54,996 nucleotides of DNA from Ollibium composti (GTDB taxonomy: Bacteria > Pseudomonadota > Alphaproteobacteria > Rhizobiales > Rhizobiaceae). The stretch is taken from the NCBI RefSeq assembly GCF_004801285.1, contig NZ_SSNY01000018.1, positions 1 to 54,996 of the forward strand. Direction: 5' to 3'. Positions 43,150 through 52,333 of the stretch are shown here, in pieces. The notes beneath the pieces are model-generated. The model searched no databases. It was given only the letters and a program-made list of their open reading frames with translations, and was not told where the DNA came from. Numbering within the stretch: the stretch's first letter is position 1; each line of letters starts with the position of its first letter. Made by a program: the position numbers and the translations under genes.

Positions 43150-46065
43150 CTACTCCGCCGCTTCGAGATGGCCTTTGATGCGCCGCGTCTTCTTCGACAG
43201 GTCTTCGTAGTCGCGCTGCCATTCCGTCGGCCCGTTCGACGGCCCGACCTGCACGGCGGTCACCTTGTATTCGGGGCAGTTGGTCGCCCAGTCGGTCGCT
43301 TCGGTCGTCACCACGTTGGCCTGCGTGTCCGGATGGTGGAAGGTGGTGTAGACCACGCCCACCGCCACGCGGTCGGTGATCAGCGCGCGCAGCGTCGTCT
43401 CGCCGGAGCGCGACGCCAGCCGGACCCACTGGCCGTCATGGATGCCACGATCCTCCGCATCGTGCGGGTGGATCTCCAGCCGGTCCTCCGGGTGCCAGAC
43501 GCTGTTGCCGGTCCGCCGCGTCTGCGCGCCGACATTGTACTGGGTGAGGATGCGCCCGGTGGTGAGCAGCAACGGGAAGCGCGGTCCGGACCTTTCCTCC
43601 GTGGCGACGTATTCGGTGCGCACGAAGTTGCCCTTGCCGCGCACGATGCCGTTGATGTGCATGATCGGCGTGCCGAGCGGCGCTTTTTCGTTGCACGGCC
43701 ACTGCACCGAGCCTTCACGCTCGAGAAGATCGAAGGACACGCCGGCGAAGGTCGGCGTCGTCGCCGCGATCTCGTCCATGATCTCGGATGGGTGCGTGTA
43801 GTTCCAGTCGAGCCCAAGCGCGCGCGCCAGTTCCTGCGTCGCTTCCCAGTCAGCGTAGCGGGCTTTCGGCTCGATCACCTTGCGCACCAGGTTGATGCGG
43901 CGCTCGGCGTTGATGAAGGTGCCGTCCTTCTCCAGGAAAGTCGAGCCGGGCAGGAACACATGGGCGTAGCGCGCCGTCTCGTTGAGGAACAGGTCGTGCA
44001 CCACCACGCATTCCATCGCTGCCAGGCCGGCGGCGACGTGCTTGGAATCGGGGTCGGATTGAAGAATGTCCTCGCCCTGGATGTAGATTCCCTTGAACGA
44101 GCCGTCGGTGGCAGCGTCGAGCATGTTGTTGATGCGCAGGCCCGGCTCCTTGTCGAGCGTGACGCCCCACAGGTCCTCGTAGATCTGGCGCACCGAATCG
44201 ATGGCGATATGGCGATAGCCCGGGAATTCGTGCGGGAAGGAACCCATGTCGCACGAGCCCTGCACGTTGTTCTGGCCGCGCAGCGGGTTCACGCCGACGC
44301 CGTTGCGGCCGAGATTGCCCGTCGCCATGGCGAGGTTGGCGAGCCCCATCACCGCGGTCGAGCCCTGGCTGTGCTCGGTCACGCCGAGGCCGTAATAGAT
44401 GGCGCCGTTGCCGCCGGTGGCGTAGAGGCGTGCCGCCTCGCGGATCGTCTCGGCGTCGACGCCGCAGATCCTCGCCGTCTCTTCCGGATTGTAGCGCGCG
44501 TCGGAGACGAACTCGCACCAGTCCTCGAAGGCGTCCCAATCGCAGCGTTCGCGGATATAGGTCTCGTTGTAGAGCTTCTCCGTGACGATGACATGCGCCA
44601 GTCCCGTCAGGATGGCGACGTTGGTGCCCGGCTTGATCGGCAGGTGGTGAACGGCCTTCACATGCGGGCTTTTCACCAGGTCGATGCGGCGCGGGTCGAT
44701 GACGATGATCTTGGCGCCTTCGCGCAGGCGCTTCTTCATGCGCGAGGCGAATACCGGATGCGCGTCGGTCGGGTTGGCGCCGATCAGCAGCATGACGTCC
44801 GCTTCCTCGACCGAATCGAAATCCTGCGTGCCGGCCGAGGTGCCGAGCGTGGTGTTGAGGCCGTAACCGGTCGGCGAATGGCAGACGCGCGCGCAGGTAT
44901 CGACGTTGTTGTTGCCGAAACCCTGCCGCACCAGTTTCTGCACAAGGTAGGTCTCCTCGTCGGTGCAGCGCGACGAGGTGATGCCTCCGATGGAGGCGCG
45001 GCCGTACTGGTACTGGATGCGGCGGAACTCGCCGGCGGCATGCGCCAGCGCTTCCTCCCAGGTCACCTCGCGCCACGGATCGGTGATCTTCTCGCGCACC
45101 ATCGGCGAAAGAATCCGGTCCTTGTGCGTGGCGTAGCCATAGGCGAAGCGGCCCTTGACGCAGCTGTGGCCGTGGTTGGCCTTGCCGGCCTTGTACGGCA
45201 TCATGCGCACGACCTCGTCGCCCTTCACCTCGGCCTTGAAGTTGCAGCCGACGCCGCAATAGGCGCAGGTCGTCACCACCGAACGCTCCGGCATGCCTTT
45301 TTCCAGCACCGCCTTTTCGCGCAGGGCGTCGGTCGGGCAGGCCTGCACGCAGGCGCCGCAGGACACGCATTCGGATTCGACGAAGGCCTCGTTCATCGAG
45401 GCGACCATGCGGCTTTCGAAGCCGCGGCCCTCGATGGTCAGCGCGAACGTGCCCTGCACGTCCTCGCAGGCGCGCACGCAGCGCGAACAGACGATACACT
45501 GGGCCGGATCGTAGCTGAAATACGGGTTGGAATCGTCGCGCACCATGTAGTCGATGGTGAGCGATCCATGGCCCGGCGCCACGCCGTCTTCCGGCTTCAC
45601 ATGGTTGCGGCCCTCGACGCCGTAGCGGTTCTCGGAGAGCCCGACCATTTTCGCGACATGGTCGAATTCGCTGGCACCTGTACCGGCCTTTTCGCCAAAA
45701 CCCGTCGGATGGTCGGACACGTAGAGTTCCATGACGCCCTTGCGGATGGCGTCGAGCCGGTCGCTGGTGGTGTGGACCACCATGCCTTCGCCGACCGGCG
45801 TCGTGCAGGATGCCGGCGTGCCGTTGCGGCCTTCGATCTCGACCAGGCAGACCCGGCACGAGCCGAAGGAGTCCAGCATGTCGGTGGCGCACAGCTTCGG
45901 GATCTCGACGCCCGCTTCCATAGAGGCGCGCATGATCGAGGTGCCTTCCGGCACCGTGATCGAGCGGCCGTCGACGGTCAGCGTCACCGTCTTTTCAGCC
46001 TTGGATTCGGGCGTGCCGTAGTCGATCTCGGTGACGAGCGAGGAAATGTCGGCCTTGACGTTCAT
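43150..46065 (-). CDS. fdsA: NAD-dependent formate dehydrogenase alpha subunit
   Basis: A 971-residue molybdenum bis-MGD subunit oxidising formate to CO2 in the cytosol. The N-terminal [2Fe-2S] part holds CATDMLDSFGSCRVCLVEIEG. Two ferredoxin-type [4Fe-4S] sites follow (CIVCSRCVRACE, CVSCGACVQACP), then CAYCGVGCNFKAEVKG near the Moco domain. The molybdenum ligand is cysteine in DTCARVCHSPT, not selenocysteine, and no in-frame TGA is present. VCHSP also holds the conserved active-site histidine. Length and order match FdsA of Rhodobacter and Cupriavidus. It lies 10 bp downstream of fdsB. Confidence 0.97.
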   Translation of the reverse strand: MNVKADISSLVTEIDYGTPESKAEKTVTLTVDGRSITVPEGTSIMRASMEAGVEIPKLCATDMLDSFGSCRVCLVEIEGRNGTPASCTTPVGEGMVVHTTSDRLDAIRKGVMELYVSDHPTGFGEKAGTGASEFDHVAKMVGLSENRYGVEGRNHVKPEDGVAPGHGSLTIDYMVRDDSNPYFSYDPAQCIVCSRCVRACEDVQGTFALTIEGRGFESRMVASMNEAFVESECVSCGACVQACPTDALREKAVLEKGMPERSVVTTCAYCGVGCNFKAEVKGDEVVRMMPYKAGKANHGHSCVKGRFAYGYATHKDRILSPMVREKITDPWREVTWEEALAHAAGEFRRIQYQYGRASIGGITSSRCTDEETYLVQKLVRQGFGNNNVDTCARVCHSPTGYGLNTTLGTSAGTQDFDSVEEADVMLLIGANPTDAHPVFASRMKKRLREGAKIIVIDPRRIDLVKSPHVKAVHHLPIKPGTNVAILTGLAHVIVTEKLYNETYIRERCDWDAFEDWCEFVSDARYNPEETARICGVDAETIREAARLYATGGNGAIYYGLGVTEHSQGSTAVMGLANLAMATGNLGRNGVGVNPLRGQNNVQGSCDMGSFPHEFPGYRHIAIDSVRQIYEDLWGVTLDKEPGLRINNMLDAATDGSFKGIYIQGEDILQSDPDSKHVAAGLAAMECVVVHDLFLNETARYAHVFLPGSTFLEKDGTFINAERRINLVRKVIEPKARYADWEATQELARALGLDWNYTHPSEIMDEIAATTPTFAGVSFDLLEREGSVQWPCNEKAPLGTPIMHINGIVRGKGNFVRTEYVATEERSGPRFPLLLTTGRILTQYNVGAQTRRTGNSVWHPEDRLEIHPHDAEDRGIHDGQWVRLASRSGETTLRALITDRVAVGVVYTTFHHPDTQANVVTTEATDWATNCPEYKVTAVQVGPSNGPTEWQRDYEDLSKKTRRIKGHLEAAE

Positions 46066-46075
46066 CGGTCCGCTC

Positions 46076-47632
46076 CTATTCCGCAGCGGCGCGCACGGGC
46101 GCCGGCTTGAAGTCCTCGGGGAAGTGGGTCAGCGCACTCATGACCGGATAGGGGGTGAAGCCGCCCAACGCGCACAACGACCCGAATTTCATAGTATTGC
46201 ACAGGTCTGTGACGAGAGTGAGGTTCTTCTCCGGTTCGATGCCGGCGGCGATCCGGTCGATCGTTTCGGTGCCGCGCACCGCGCCGACGCGGCAGGGCGT
46301 GCACTTGCCGCAGCTTTCGACGGCGCAGAACTCCATGGCGAAACGCGCCATCTTCAGCATGTCGGCGCTGTCGTCGAAGACGGTGATGCCGGCATGGCCG
46401 ATCAGCCCGTCACGCTTGGCGAACTCCTCGTAGTCGAACGGCGTGTCGAACAGGCCGCGCGGGAAATAGGCGCCCAGCGGACCGCCGACCTGCACTGCCT
46501 TCACCGGCCGGCCGCTTGCCGTGCCGCCGCCGATATCGTCGACGATTTCGCCGAGCGTCAGGCCGAAGGCGGTCTCGAACAGGCCGCCGTGCTTGACGTT
46601 GCCGGCGATCTGGATCGGGATCGTGCCGCGCGAGCGGCCCATGCCGAAGTCGCGGTAGTATTCCGCGCCCTTGTCCATGACGATCGGCACCGAGGCGAGC
46701 GAGATGACGTTGTTGATCACCGTCGGCTTGCCGAACAGGCCCTGGATGGCCGGCAGCGGCGGCTTGGCGCGCACCACGCCGCGCTTGCCCTCGAGGCTGT
46801 TCAGCAGCGAGGTTTCCTCGCCGCAGACATAGGCGCCGGCGCCGACGCGCACCTCCATGTCGAAGGCATGCGCCGAACCCAGCACCTTGACGCCGAGCAC
46901 GCCCGCCTTGCGGGCTATCTCCACCGCCCTGTTCATCTTGGCGACGGCATGCGGATATTCGGAACGGATGTAGATGTAGCCCTTGGTCGCGCCGGTCGCG
47001 ATGCCGGCGATGGCCATGCCCTCGATCAGCACGAAGGGATCGCCTTCCATGATCATGCGGTCGGCGAAGGTGGCCGAATCGCCCTCGTCGGCGTTGCAGA
47101 CGATGTATTTCTGGTCAGCCGCCGTATCGAGCACGGTCTTCCACTTGATCCCGGTCGGGAAGCCGGCGCCGCCGCGTCCGCGCAGGCCTGAATCCGTCAC
47201 CTGTTTGACGATGTCGGCCGGCTGCATGGCGATGGCCTTGCGCAGGCCCTTGAGGCCGCTGTGGCGCTCGTAGGCGTCGAGCGACAGCGGGTCGATGATG
47301 CCGCAGCGCGCGAAGGTCAGCCGCGTCTGTTTCGCCAGGAACGGGATCTTGGCCGGATCGCCCAGCCAGCGCTTGTGATGGCTTCCCTTCAGGAAGCCAC
47401 TGTCGAAAAGTCCTTTGACGTCGGAGACCTTGACCGGGCCGTAGGCGACGCGCCCGGCATCGCAGGCGACCTCGACCATCGGTTCGAGGAAATAGGCGCC
47501 GCGCGAGCCGTTGCGCACGATCTTGGCCTCGATACCGCGCTCCTTGAGTTCCTTCTCGATCGCCTTGGCGACTTTGTCGGCACCGAGTGCGACGGCACCC
47601 GAATCGTCGGGAATGAAAATGCGGGGGATCAT
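46076..47632 (-). CDS. fdsB: Formate dehydrogenase beta subunit (NuoF-like)
   Basis: A 518-residue diaphorase subunit that passes electrons from formate to NAD+. The FMN/NADH site is marked by GRGGAGFPTGIKW near residues 153-165 and GAGAYVCGEETSLLNSLEG near residues 260-278. The [4Fe-4S] ligands are in ESCGKCTPCRVG and the distal LCALGG. The N-terminal 120 residues form the thioredoxin-like NuoE/F-linked extension common in FdsB. The start overlaps the fdsG stop by 4 bp, so the subunits are translationally coupled. Confidence 0.97.
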   Translation of the reverse strand: MIPRIFIPDDSGAVALGADKVAKAIEKELKERGIEAKIVRNGSRGAYFLEPMVEVACDAGRVAYGPVKVSDVKGLFDSGFLKGSHHKRWLGDPAKIPFLAKQTRLTFARCGIIDPLSLDAYERHSGLKGLRKAIAMQPADIVKQVTDSGLRGRGGAGFPTGIKWKTVLDTAADQKYIVCNADEGDSATFADRMIMEGDPFVLIEGMAIAGIATGATKGYIYIRSEYPHAVAKMNRAVEIARKAGVLGVKVLGSAHAFDMEVRVGAGAYVCGEETSLLNSLEGKRGVVRAKPPLPAIQGLFGKPTVINNVISLASVPIVMDKGAEYYRDFGMGRSRGTIPIQIAGNVKHGGLFETAFGLTLGEIVDDIGGGTASGRPVKAVQVGGPLGAYFPRGLFDTPFDYEEFAKRDGLIGHAGITVFDDSADMLKMARFAMEFCAVESCGKCTPCRVGAVRGTETIDRIAAGIEPEKNLTLVTDLCNTMKFGSLCALGGFTPYPVMSALTHFPEDFKPAPVRAAAE

Positions 47633-48108
47633 GAGCGCACCGCCTCGACGATCTCGTCGATCTTTTCGTTATCCAGTCGGCCGATCACTTCGCCGTCGAG
47701 CATGGCGGAAGGGGAGCAGGCGCACAGGCCCAGGCAATAGACCGGTTCCAGTGTCACCGAGCCGTCCTTCGCCGTCTCGTGGAAATCGATGCCGAGCAGT
47801 TGCTTGATCCGCGCCGTCGTCGCGTCCGAGCCCATCGACTGGCAGGCTTCCGCCTGGCACACCTTCAGCACATGCCGGCCGCCGGGTTCCTTGCGGTAGT
47901 CGTGATAGAAGGAGGCGACACCATGCACTTCGGCACGCGACAGGTTCAGCTCGTCCGCGATGACGCGCAGCGCCTCCTGCGGGACGTAGCCGAATTCGCC
48001 CTGGACGCCGTGCAGGATGGGAAGCAGCGGCCCTTCCAGCGCCTTGAATTCCTGGATGATCGACGCCGTGCGCGTCGCTATTTCGGTACTTGCAGGCTGC
48101 ACAGCCAT
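47629..48108 (-). CDS. fdsG: Formate dehydrogenase gamma subunit (NuoE-like)
   Basis: A 159-residue thioredoxin-fold [2Fe-2S] subunit. Cluster ligands are visible as CQAEACQSMG and CLGLCACSPSAML, the NuoE C-x4-C and C-x3-C arrangement. FGYVPQEALRVIADELNLSRAEVHGVASFYHDYR is the conserved helical N-terminal part. The ATG at 48106-48108 (MAVQPAST) is chosen; upstream codons in the same frame lack similarity. It is the first structural gene of the operon, with a near-perfect palindrome 90 bp upstream. Confidence 0.96.
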   Translation of the reverse strand: MAVQPASTEIATRTASIIQEFKALEGPLLPILHGVQGEFGYVPQEALRVIADELNLSRAEVHGVASFYHDYRKEPGGRHVLKVCQAEACQSMGSDATTARIKQLLGIDFHETAKDGSVTLEPVYCLGLCACSPSAMLDGEVIGRLDNEKIDEIVEAVRS

Positions 48109-48196
48109 GCAGCGCCCTCCCTGTCGTCGCGGTCTACCCGCTAAGTCCTTAAGAAACCGGAGCAAACCGGCGGAATCAATAGCGTTGTCCCGTTGC

Positions 48197-48217
48197 TTGA
48201 TAGAAATTTTCTATCAA
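48197..48217 (-). promoter_or_regulatory. LysR operator upstream of the fds operon
   Basis: Arms TTGATAGAAA and TTTCTATCAA are perfect reverse complements around one central T. They contain ATAG-N7-CTAT, a spacing like the tetranucleotide pattern of OxyR-type LysR sites, and T-N11-A pairs. It lies 89 bp upstream of the fdsG start and 24 bp after the lysR stop. The adjacent LysR protein is the natural candidate to bind it. Confidence 0.65.
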
Positions 48218-48240
48218 TCCGTTGTTGTAACCCTTTTAGA

Positions 48241-49140
48241 TCAACGCTCCTGCCGGAAATCGCTTGCCAGCGTCATTGCCTCGTCCAACAGCGCCGACAC
48301 CAGCGGCGTCTGCGGCTGCCGCGGGGCAGCCACTAGGCCGACCGTGTGGCGGGCATCCGGATCAACGATGGGAATGGACCGGATCGGTTCGGAAAAGCCG
48401 AACGTTTCCGTGAGGTTGAGCGGCATGATCGACGACCATTTGCCGGTCCTGATGTGCGAGAACAGCACGATCATCGAATTCGATTCGAGCGTCGGCCGCA
48501 CCTGCACGCCGGCTTCGGCGAGGTGCTGGTCAATGATGCGCCGGTTCTGCATGTCGGGGGTGAGCAGGCAGAGCGGCAGCCGGCTGACCTCGGCCCATGA
48601 CACATGGTCGCGGTCGGAGTAGGGCGTGCCGACGGCCGTGATGAGCTGGTAGCGCTCGTTATAGAGCGGCACGCTTGCCACCCGTCCCAGCGGCTCGTTG
48701 TCGAGATAGGTAATGCCGGCATCGATGTCGAAATTGCCGAGCAGGGTGAGCACCTCGATAGAGGTTCTCGATAGGATCGAAAAGGTGACGCCGGGATGCT
48801 TCTCGCGGAACGGCGTCGTCAGCCTTGCCACCATGGCGAGCGCGGTGGGGATGGCGGCGATGCGGATATGGCCGGTGAGGCCGATCTTGGCCGCGCGCAT
48901 CTCCTCCTTCATGGCCCGCGTGTCGCCGACGATGCGCCGCGCCCAGGCGAGCACCTGCGCGCCCTCCGGCGTCAGCCCCTGGAAGCGCGAGCCGCGCTTG
49001 ACCAGCATGACGCCGAGCTGGTCCTCCAACTGCTTGATGCCGGCCGAGAGCGTCGGCTGCGTCACCCCGCAACGTTCCGCCGCGCGGCCGAAATGTTCCT
49101 CCCTGGCCAGCGCGATGAAGAATTCCAGCTTGTCGATCAT
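48241..49140 (-). CDS. LysR family regulator of the fds operon
   Basis: A 299-residue regulator. The N-terminal helix-turn-helix reads MIDKLEFFIALAREEHFGRAAERCGVTQPTLSAGIKQLEDQLGVMLVKRGSRFQGLTPEGAQVLAWAR. The effector domain includes GHIRIAAIPTALAMVARL and NFDIDAGITYLDNEP, typical of LysR proteins that control formate dehydrogenase operons in Rhizobiales. The ATG at 49138-49140 is standard. It is parallel to and 132 bp upstream of fdsG. A much longer open frame upstream is not coding, since it runs antisense to the DUF47 and Pit genes. Formate as inducer is inferred from context. Confidence 0.9.
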   Translation of the reverse strand: MIDKLEFFIALAREEHFGRAAERCGVTQPTLSAGIKQLEDQLGVMLVKRGSRFQGLTPEGAQVLAWARRIVGDTRAMKEEMRAAKIGLTGHIRIAAIPTALAMVARLTTPFREKHPGVTFSILSRTSIEVLTLLGNFDIDAGITYLDNEPLGRVASVPLYNERYQLITAVGTPYSDRDHVSWAEVSRLPLCLLTPDMQNRRIIDQHLAEAGVQVRPTLESNSMIVLFSHIRTGKWSSIMPLNLTETFGFSEPIRSIPIVDPDARHTVGLVAAPRQPQTPLVSALLDEAMTLASDFRQER

Positions 49141-49263
49141 GGCCGAACCTATCATGAGGCAACCGGCCGGCCATGCCGGCATCCCCACTTTTTGCACCAG
49201 TTTGTATTTGCGCCGCCGGCTAATCGCGTTATGGGACGCCATCGCCGCAAAGGGACGTCGGAA

Positions 49264-49905
49264 ATGCTGGGCTGGTTTCGCAAGCTTCTGCCGCGCGAGG
49301 ATCGTTTCTTCGATCTGTTCGACCGGCACGCACGCACGGTCGTGGCCGCCGCCGAGGCGCTGGAACATCTGCTTTCGGGCGAGGATGTCGAGGCCAACTG
49401 CGACAGGATCGTCACGCTGGAAAAGGAAGCCGACACCATCGCTGCCGAGGTGATGCTGGCCGTGCGGCGCTCCTTCATCACCCCCTTCGACCGCAGCGAC
49501 ATCCAGGACCTGATCCAGTCGATGGACGACGCCATCGACATGATGAACAAGACGGTCAAGACCGTGCGGCGGTTCGAGACGAAGGAATTCGATCCGCTGA
49601 TGCGCGAAATGGGCGGCACGATCGTCGACGCGGCCCGGCTGGTCGCCAGGGCCGTGCCGCTGCTGGCCAAGGCCAATGCCAACGCGCAGCAACTGGCGAT
49701 GATCGCCGAGGAGGTGACGCGCGCCGAGGAGCGGTCCGACGAACTGCATGAGCGGGGCCTGAAGGACCTGTTCCACCGCCATCGCACCGGCAACGCCATG
49801 GCCTACCTGACAGGCTCGGAAATCTACAGTCAGCTCGAAAAGGTGGTCGATCGTTTCGAGGACGTCGCCAACGAGATTTCCGGCATCGTCATCGAGAACG
49901 TGTAG
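49264..49905 (+). CDS. DUF47/PhoU-like Pit accessory protein
   Basis: A 213-residue all-helical cytosolic protein of the DUF47 family, distantly related to PhoU. It starts MLGWFRKLLPREDRFFDLFDRHA and has KEADTIAAEVMLAVRRSFITPFDRSDIQDLIQSMDDAIDMMN and LEKVVDRFEDVANEISGIVIENV, the family hallmarks. These proteins are usually encoded directly before Pit transporters and regulate phosphate uptake. The ATG at 49264 has an AAGGGA upstream; ATG at 49231 is possible but adds non-conserved residues. It lies 6 bp before pit. Confidence 0.92.
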   Translation: MLGWFRKLLPREDRFFDLFDRHARTVVAAAEALEHLLSGEDVEANCDRIVTLEKEADTIAAEVMLAVRRSFITPFDRSDIQDLIQSMDDAIDMMNKTVKTVRRFETKEFDPLMREMGGTIVDAARLVARAVPLLAKANANAQQLAMIAEEVTRAEERSDELHERGLKDLFHRHRTGNAMAYLTGSEIYSQLEKVVDRFEDVANEISGIVIENV

Positions 49906-49911
49906 CCGCCG

Positions 49912-50916
49912 ATGGAAGCTTCGCTCGCCTTTCCGCTGCTCGCCGGCCTGATTGCCGTCGCGCTGTTCTTCGATTTTCTCAACGGCCTGCACGACGCCGC
50001 CAATTCCATCGCCACCATCGTCTCCACGCGGGTGCTGAGGCCGCAATACGCCGTCTTCTGGGCGGCCTTCTTCAATTTCATCGCCTTCCTGTTCTTCGGC
50101 CTGCACGTCGCCGAGACCATCGGCAAGGGCATCGTCTCGGCCGAGATCGTCACGCCCGCCGTCATCTTCGCGGCGCTGACGGGCGCCATCGTCTGGAACA
50201 TCCTTACCTGGTGGCTCGGCATCCCGTCCTCGTCCTCGCATGCTCTGATCGGCGGGCTGGTCGGCGCCGGCGTCGCCAAAGCCGGCACCGGCGCCATCGT
50301 CTGGGGCGGGCTGAGCAAGACCGTCGCGGCAATCGTGCTGTCGCCCGCCACCGGATTCGTGCTGGCGTTGGTCCTTATCCTTCTGGTGTCGTGGCTGTTC
50401 GTGCGGCAGACGCCGTTCGCCGTCGACAGCACCTTTCGCGTCGCGCAGTTCTTTTCTGCCTCGCTCTATTCGCTCGGCCACGGCGGCAACGATGCGCAGA
50501 AGACGATGGGCATCATCGCCGTGCTGCTCTACTCGCAAGGCATGCTGGGCGACACGTTCTATGTGCCTCTGTGGGTCGTGCTGACCTGCCAGTCGGCGCT
50601 GGCGCTCGGCACGCTGTTCGGCGGCTGGCGCATCGTCCACACGATGGGTTCCAAGATCACCCGGCTCAATCCCATGCAGGGCTTCTGCGCCGAGACCGGC
50701 GGCGCCATCACCCTGTTCGGCGCGACGTGGCTCGGCATTCCCGTTTCCACCACCCACACCATCACCGGCGCCATCGTCGGCGTGGGTGCCGCGCGCCGCG
50801 TTTCGGCCGTGCGCTGGGGGCTTGCCGGCAACATCGTCGTCGCCTGGGTCGTCACCTTGCCGGCCACCGCGGCCATCGCGGCGCTGACCTACTGGGTCTC
50901 GCATCTGGCCGGCTGA
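49912..50916 (+). CDS. Pit family inorganic phosphate transporter
   Basis: A 334-residue inner-membrane metal-phosphate/proton symporter with about ten helices. The duplicated family signature appears as FDFLNGLHDAANSIATIVSTRVL (residues about 20-42) and SLGHGGNDAQKTMGIIAVLLYS (near residue 190). GIPSSSSHALIGGLVGAG and GIPVSTTHTITGAIVGVGAA are the paired inverted motifs. It is smaller than the E. coli PitA, as usual for the DUF47-linked group. It forms a two-gene operon with DUF47. Low-affinity phosphate uptake is the likely role. Confidence 0.94.
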   Translation: MEASLAFPLLAGLIAVALFFDFLNGLHDAANSIATIVSTRVLRPQYAVFWAAFFNFIAFLFFGLHVAETIGKGIVSAEIVTPAVIFAALTGAIVWNILTWWLGIPSSSSHALIGGLVGAGVAKAGTGAIVWGGLSKTVAAIVLSPATGFVLALVLILLVSWLFVRQTPFAVDSTFRVAQFFSASLYSLGHGGNDAQKTMGIIAVLLYSQGMLGDTFYVPLWVVLTCQSALALGTLFGGWRIVHTMGSKITRLNPMQGFCAETGGAITLFGATWLGIPVSTTHTITGAIVGVGAARRVSAVRWGLAGNIVVAWVVTLPATAAIAALTYWVSHLAG

Positions 50917-51020
50917 CGGCGCGATCTGGCGCTTGCGTCCCGGCGAAAGCGGATTATGTGACTCTTGATTTCGCCATCACGCCCGCCGGACATGCGGTCC
51001 GGCCAGCCAAGGAATGATCC

Positions 51021-52181
51021 ATGACCGTCACCAAGGAAACCGTCATTGAGCACCTGAAGACGGTCAACGGGCCGGACTTCACCGGCAACATCGTCGATCT
51101 CGGCCTGGTGTCGGAAATCTTCATCGCCGATTCCAAGGTCTTCTTCTCCATCACCGTTCCGGCCGAACGGGCGCAGCAGATGGAGCCGCTGCGCGCCGCC
51201 GCCGAGCGCGTCGTCAAGACGATCCCCGGCGTTGCCGGCGCGGTCGTGGCGCTGACCGCCGAGAAGAAGGGCGGCGGCATGGAAAACGCCCCGCCGCGCC
51301 AGCCGCCGCGACCGGCTCCAGCTCCTGGCGGCCATGCCCCGCATGCGCCCGCTTCGCGCACCTCCGGCAAGCGCGGCGTGCCAGGCATCGAAGCGATCAT
51401 CGCCGTGGCGTCCGGCAAGGGCGGCGTCGGCAAGTCCACCACCGCCGTCAACCTTGCGCTGGGGCTCGCCGCCAACGGCCTGAAGGTGGGCGTGCTCGAC
51501 GCCGACATCTATGGCCCGTCCATGCCGCGCCTGTTGGGCATCAGGGGCCGGCCGGAGACGAAGGACGGCAAGATCCTGCAGCCGATGCAGAATTTCGGCC
51601 TCAAGGTCATGTCGATGGGCTTCCTCGTCGACGAGGAAACGCCGATGATCTGGCGCGGGCCGATGGTGATCTCGGCGCTGACGCAGATGCTGCGCGAATG
51701 CGAATGGGGGCCGCTCGACGTACTGGTGGTCGATATGCCACCCGGCACCGGCGACGCCCAGCTCACCATGGCCCAGCAGGTGCCGCTGGCCGGCGCCGTC
51801 ATCGTCTCCACGCCGCAGGACCTCGCCCTTATCGACGCCCGCAAGGGCCTCAACATGTTCCGAAAGGTCGACGTGCCGCTGCTCGGCATCGTCGAGAACA
51901 TGAGCTATTTCATCGCCCCCGACACCGGCAAGCGCTACGACATCTTCGGCCATGGCGGCGCCAGGAAGGAAGCCGAGCGGCTGGGCGTCACCTTCCTCGG
52001 CGAGGTGCCGCTGGAGATGGGAATTCGCGAAAGCTCCGACGACGGCAGGCCGGTGGTGGCCGCGAAACCGGACGGCCCCGAAGCCAAGATCTATCGCGAC
52101 ATCGCGGCCAAGGTCTGGGAGCGGCTGGCCGAGGAGAAGGCGTCGGCCGAGGGTGCTGCGCCGGCGATCGTCTTCGAGTAG
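51021..52181 (+). CDS. mrp: Mrp/NBP35 family Fe-S carrier ATPase
   Basis: A 386-residue protein. The N-terminal DUF59/MIP18 domain (about residues 1-85, with DLGLVSEIFI) is joined by a Pro/Ala/His-rich linker to a deviant P-loop ATPase. Walker A is AVASGKGGVGKSTTAVNLAL near residue 132, and DADIYGPSMPRLLG and VVDMPPGTGDAQLT follow. ApbC/Mrp proteins deliver Fe-S clusters to apoproteins. Unlike E. coli Mrp, the segment NMSYFIAPDTGKRYDIFGHGG lacks the CxxC pair used to bridge a cluster. The gene stands alone between pit and coxG-like. Confidence 0.93.
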   Translation: MTVTKETVIEHLKTVNGPDFTGNIVDLGLVSEIFIADSKVFFSITVPAERAQQMEPLRAAAERVVKTIPGVAGAVVALTAEKKGGGMENAPPRQPPRPAPAPGGHAPHAPASRTSGKRGVPGIEAIIAVASGKGGVGKSTTAVNLALGLAANGLKVGVLDADIYGPSMPRLLGIRGRPETKDGKILQPMQNFGLKVMSMGFLVDEETPMIWRGPMVISALTQMLRECEWGPLDVLVVDMPPGTGDAQLTMAQQVPLAGAVIVSTPQDLALIDARKGLNMFRKVDVPLLGIVENMSYFIAPDTGKRYDIFGHGGARKEAERLGVTFLGEVPLEMGIRESSDDGRPVVAAKPDGPEAKIYRDIAAKVWERLAEEKASAEGAAPAIVFE

Positions 52182-52198
52182 CGGCGACGCTTCTTCCC

Positions 52199-52325
52199 TC
52201 GCCCCGTTTACGGGGAGAGGGTGGCTGTGAAACGGCCGGGTGAGGGGCGGCGCCGACTCGCGAACGTTTACGCTGCCCCTCATCCGCCCTTCGGGCACCT
52301 TCTCCCCGTAAACGGGGAGAAGGAA
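52199..52325. repeat. Mosaic intergenic repeat without the nested module
   Basis: It starts CTCGCCCCGTTTACGGGGA, contains GGGTGAGGGGCGGCGCCGACT and CCCTCATCCGCCCTTCGGG, and ends CTCCCCGTAAACGGGGAGAAGG. The last part is a self-complementary hairpin. It matches the ends of the 41850-42033 element, minus about 50 nt. It lies between mrp and the convergent coxG-like gene and may end both transcripts. Confidence 0.75.
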
Positions 52326-52333
52326 AAGTGCCG

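Noticed and set aside
43150..46065. Possible selenocysteine formate dehydrogenase
   Set aside because: The frame contains no internal TGA, and the metal ligand position reads Cys in DTCARVCHSPT.
43024..46110. 1028-residue open frame on the plus strand
   Set aside because: It lies opposite fdsA, which has complete cofactor motifs. The plus-strand translation shows no recognisable family and is a codon-bias shadow.
48241..50904. 887-residue minus-strand frame suggesting a LysR fusion protein
   Set aside because: Only the last 299 residues are the LysR protein. The upstream part is antisense to the DUF47 and pit genes and is low-complexity.
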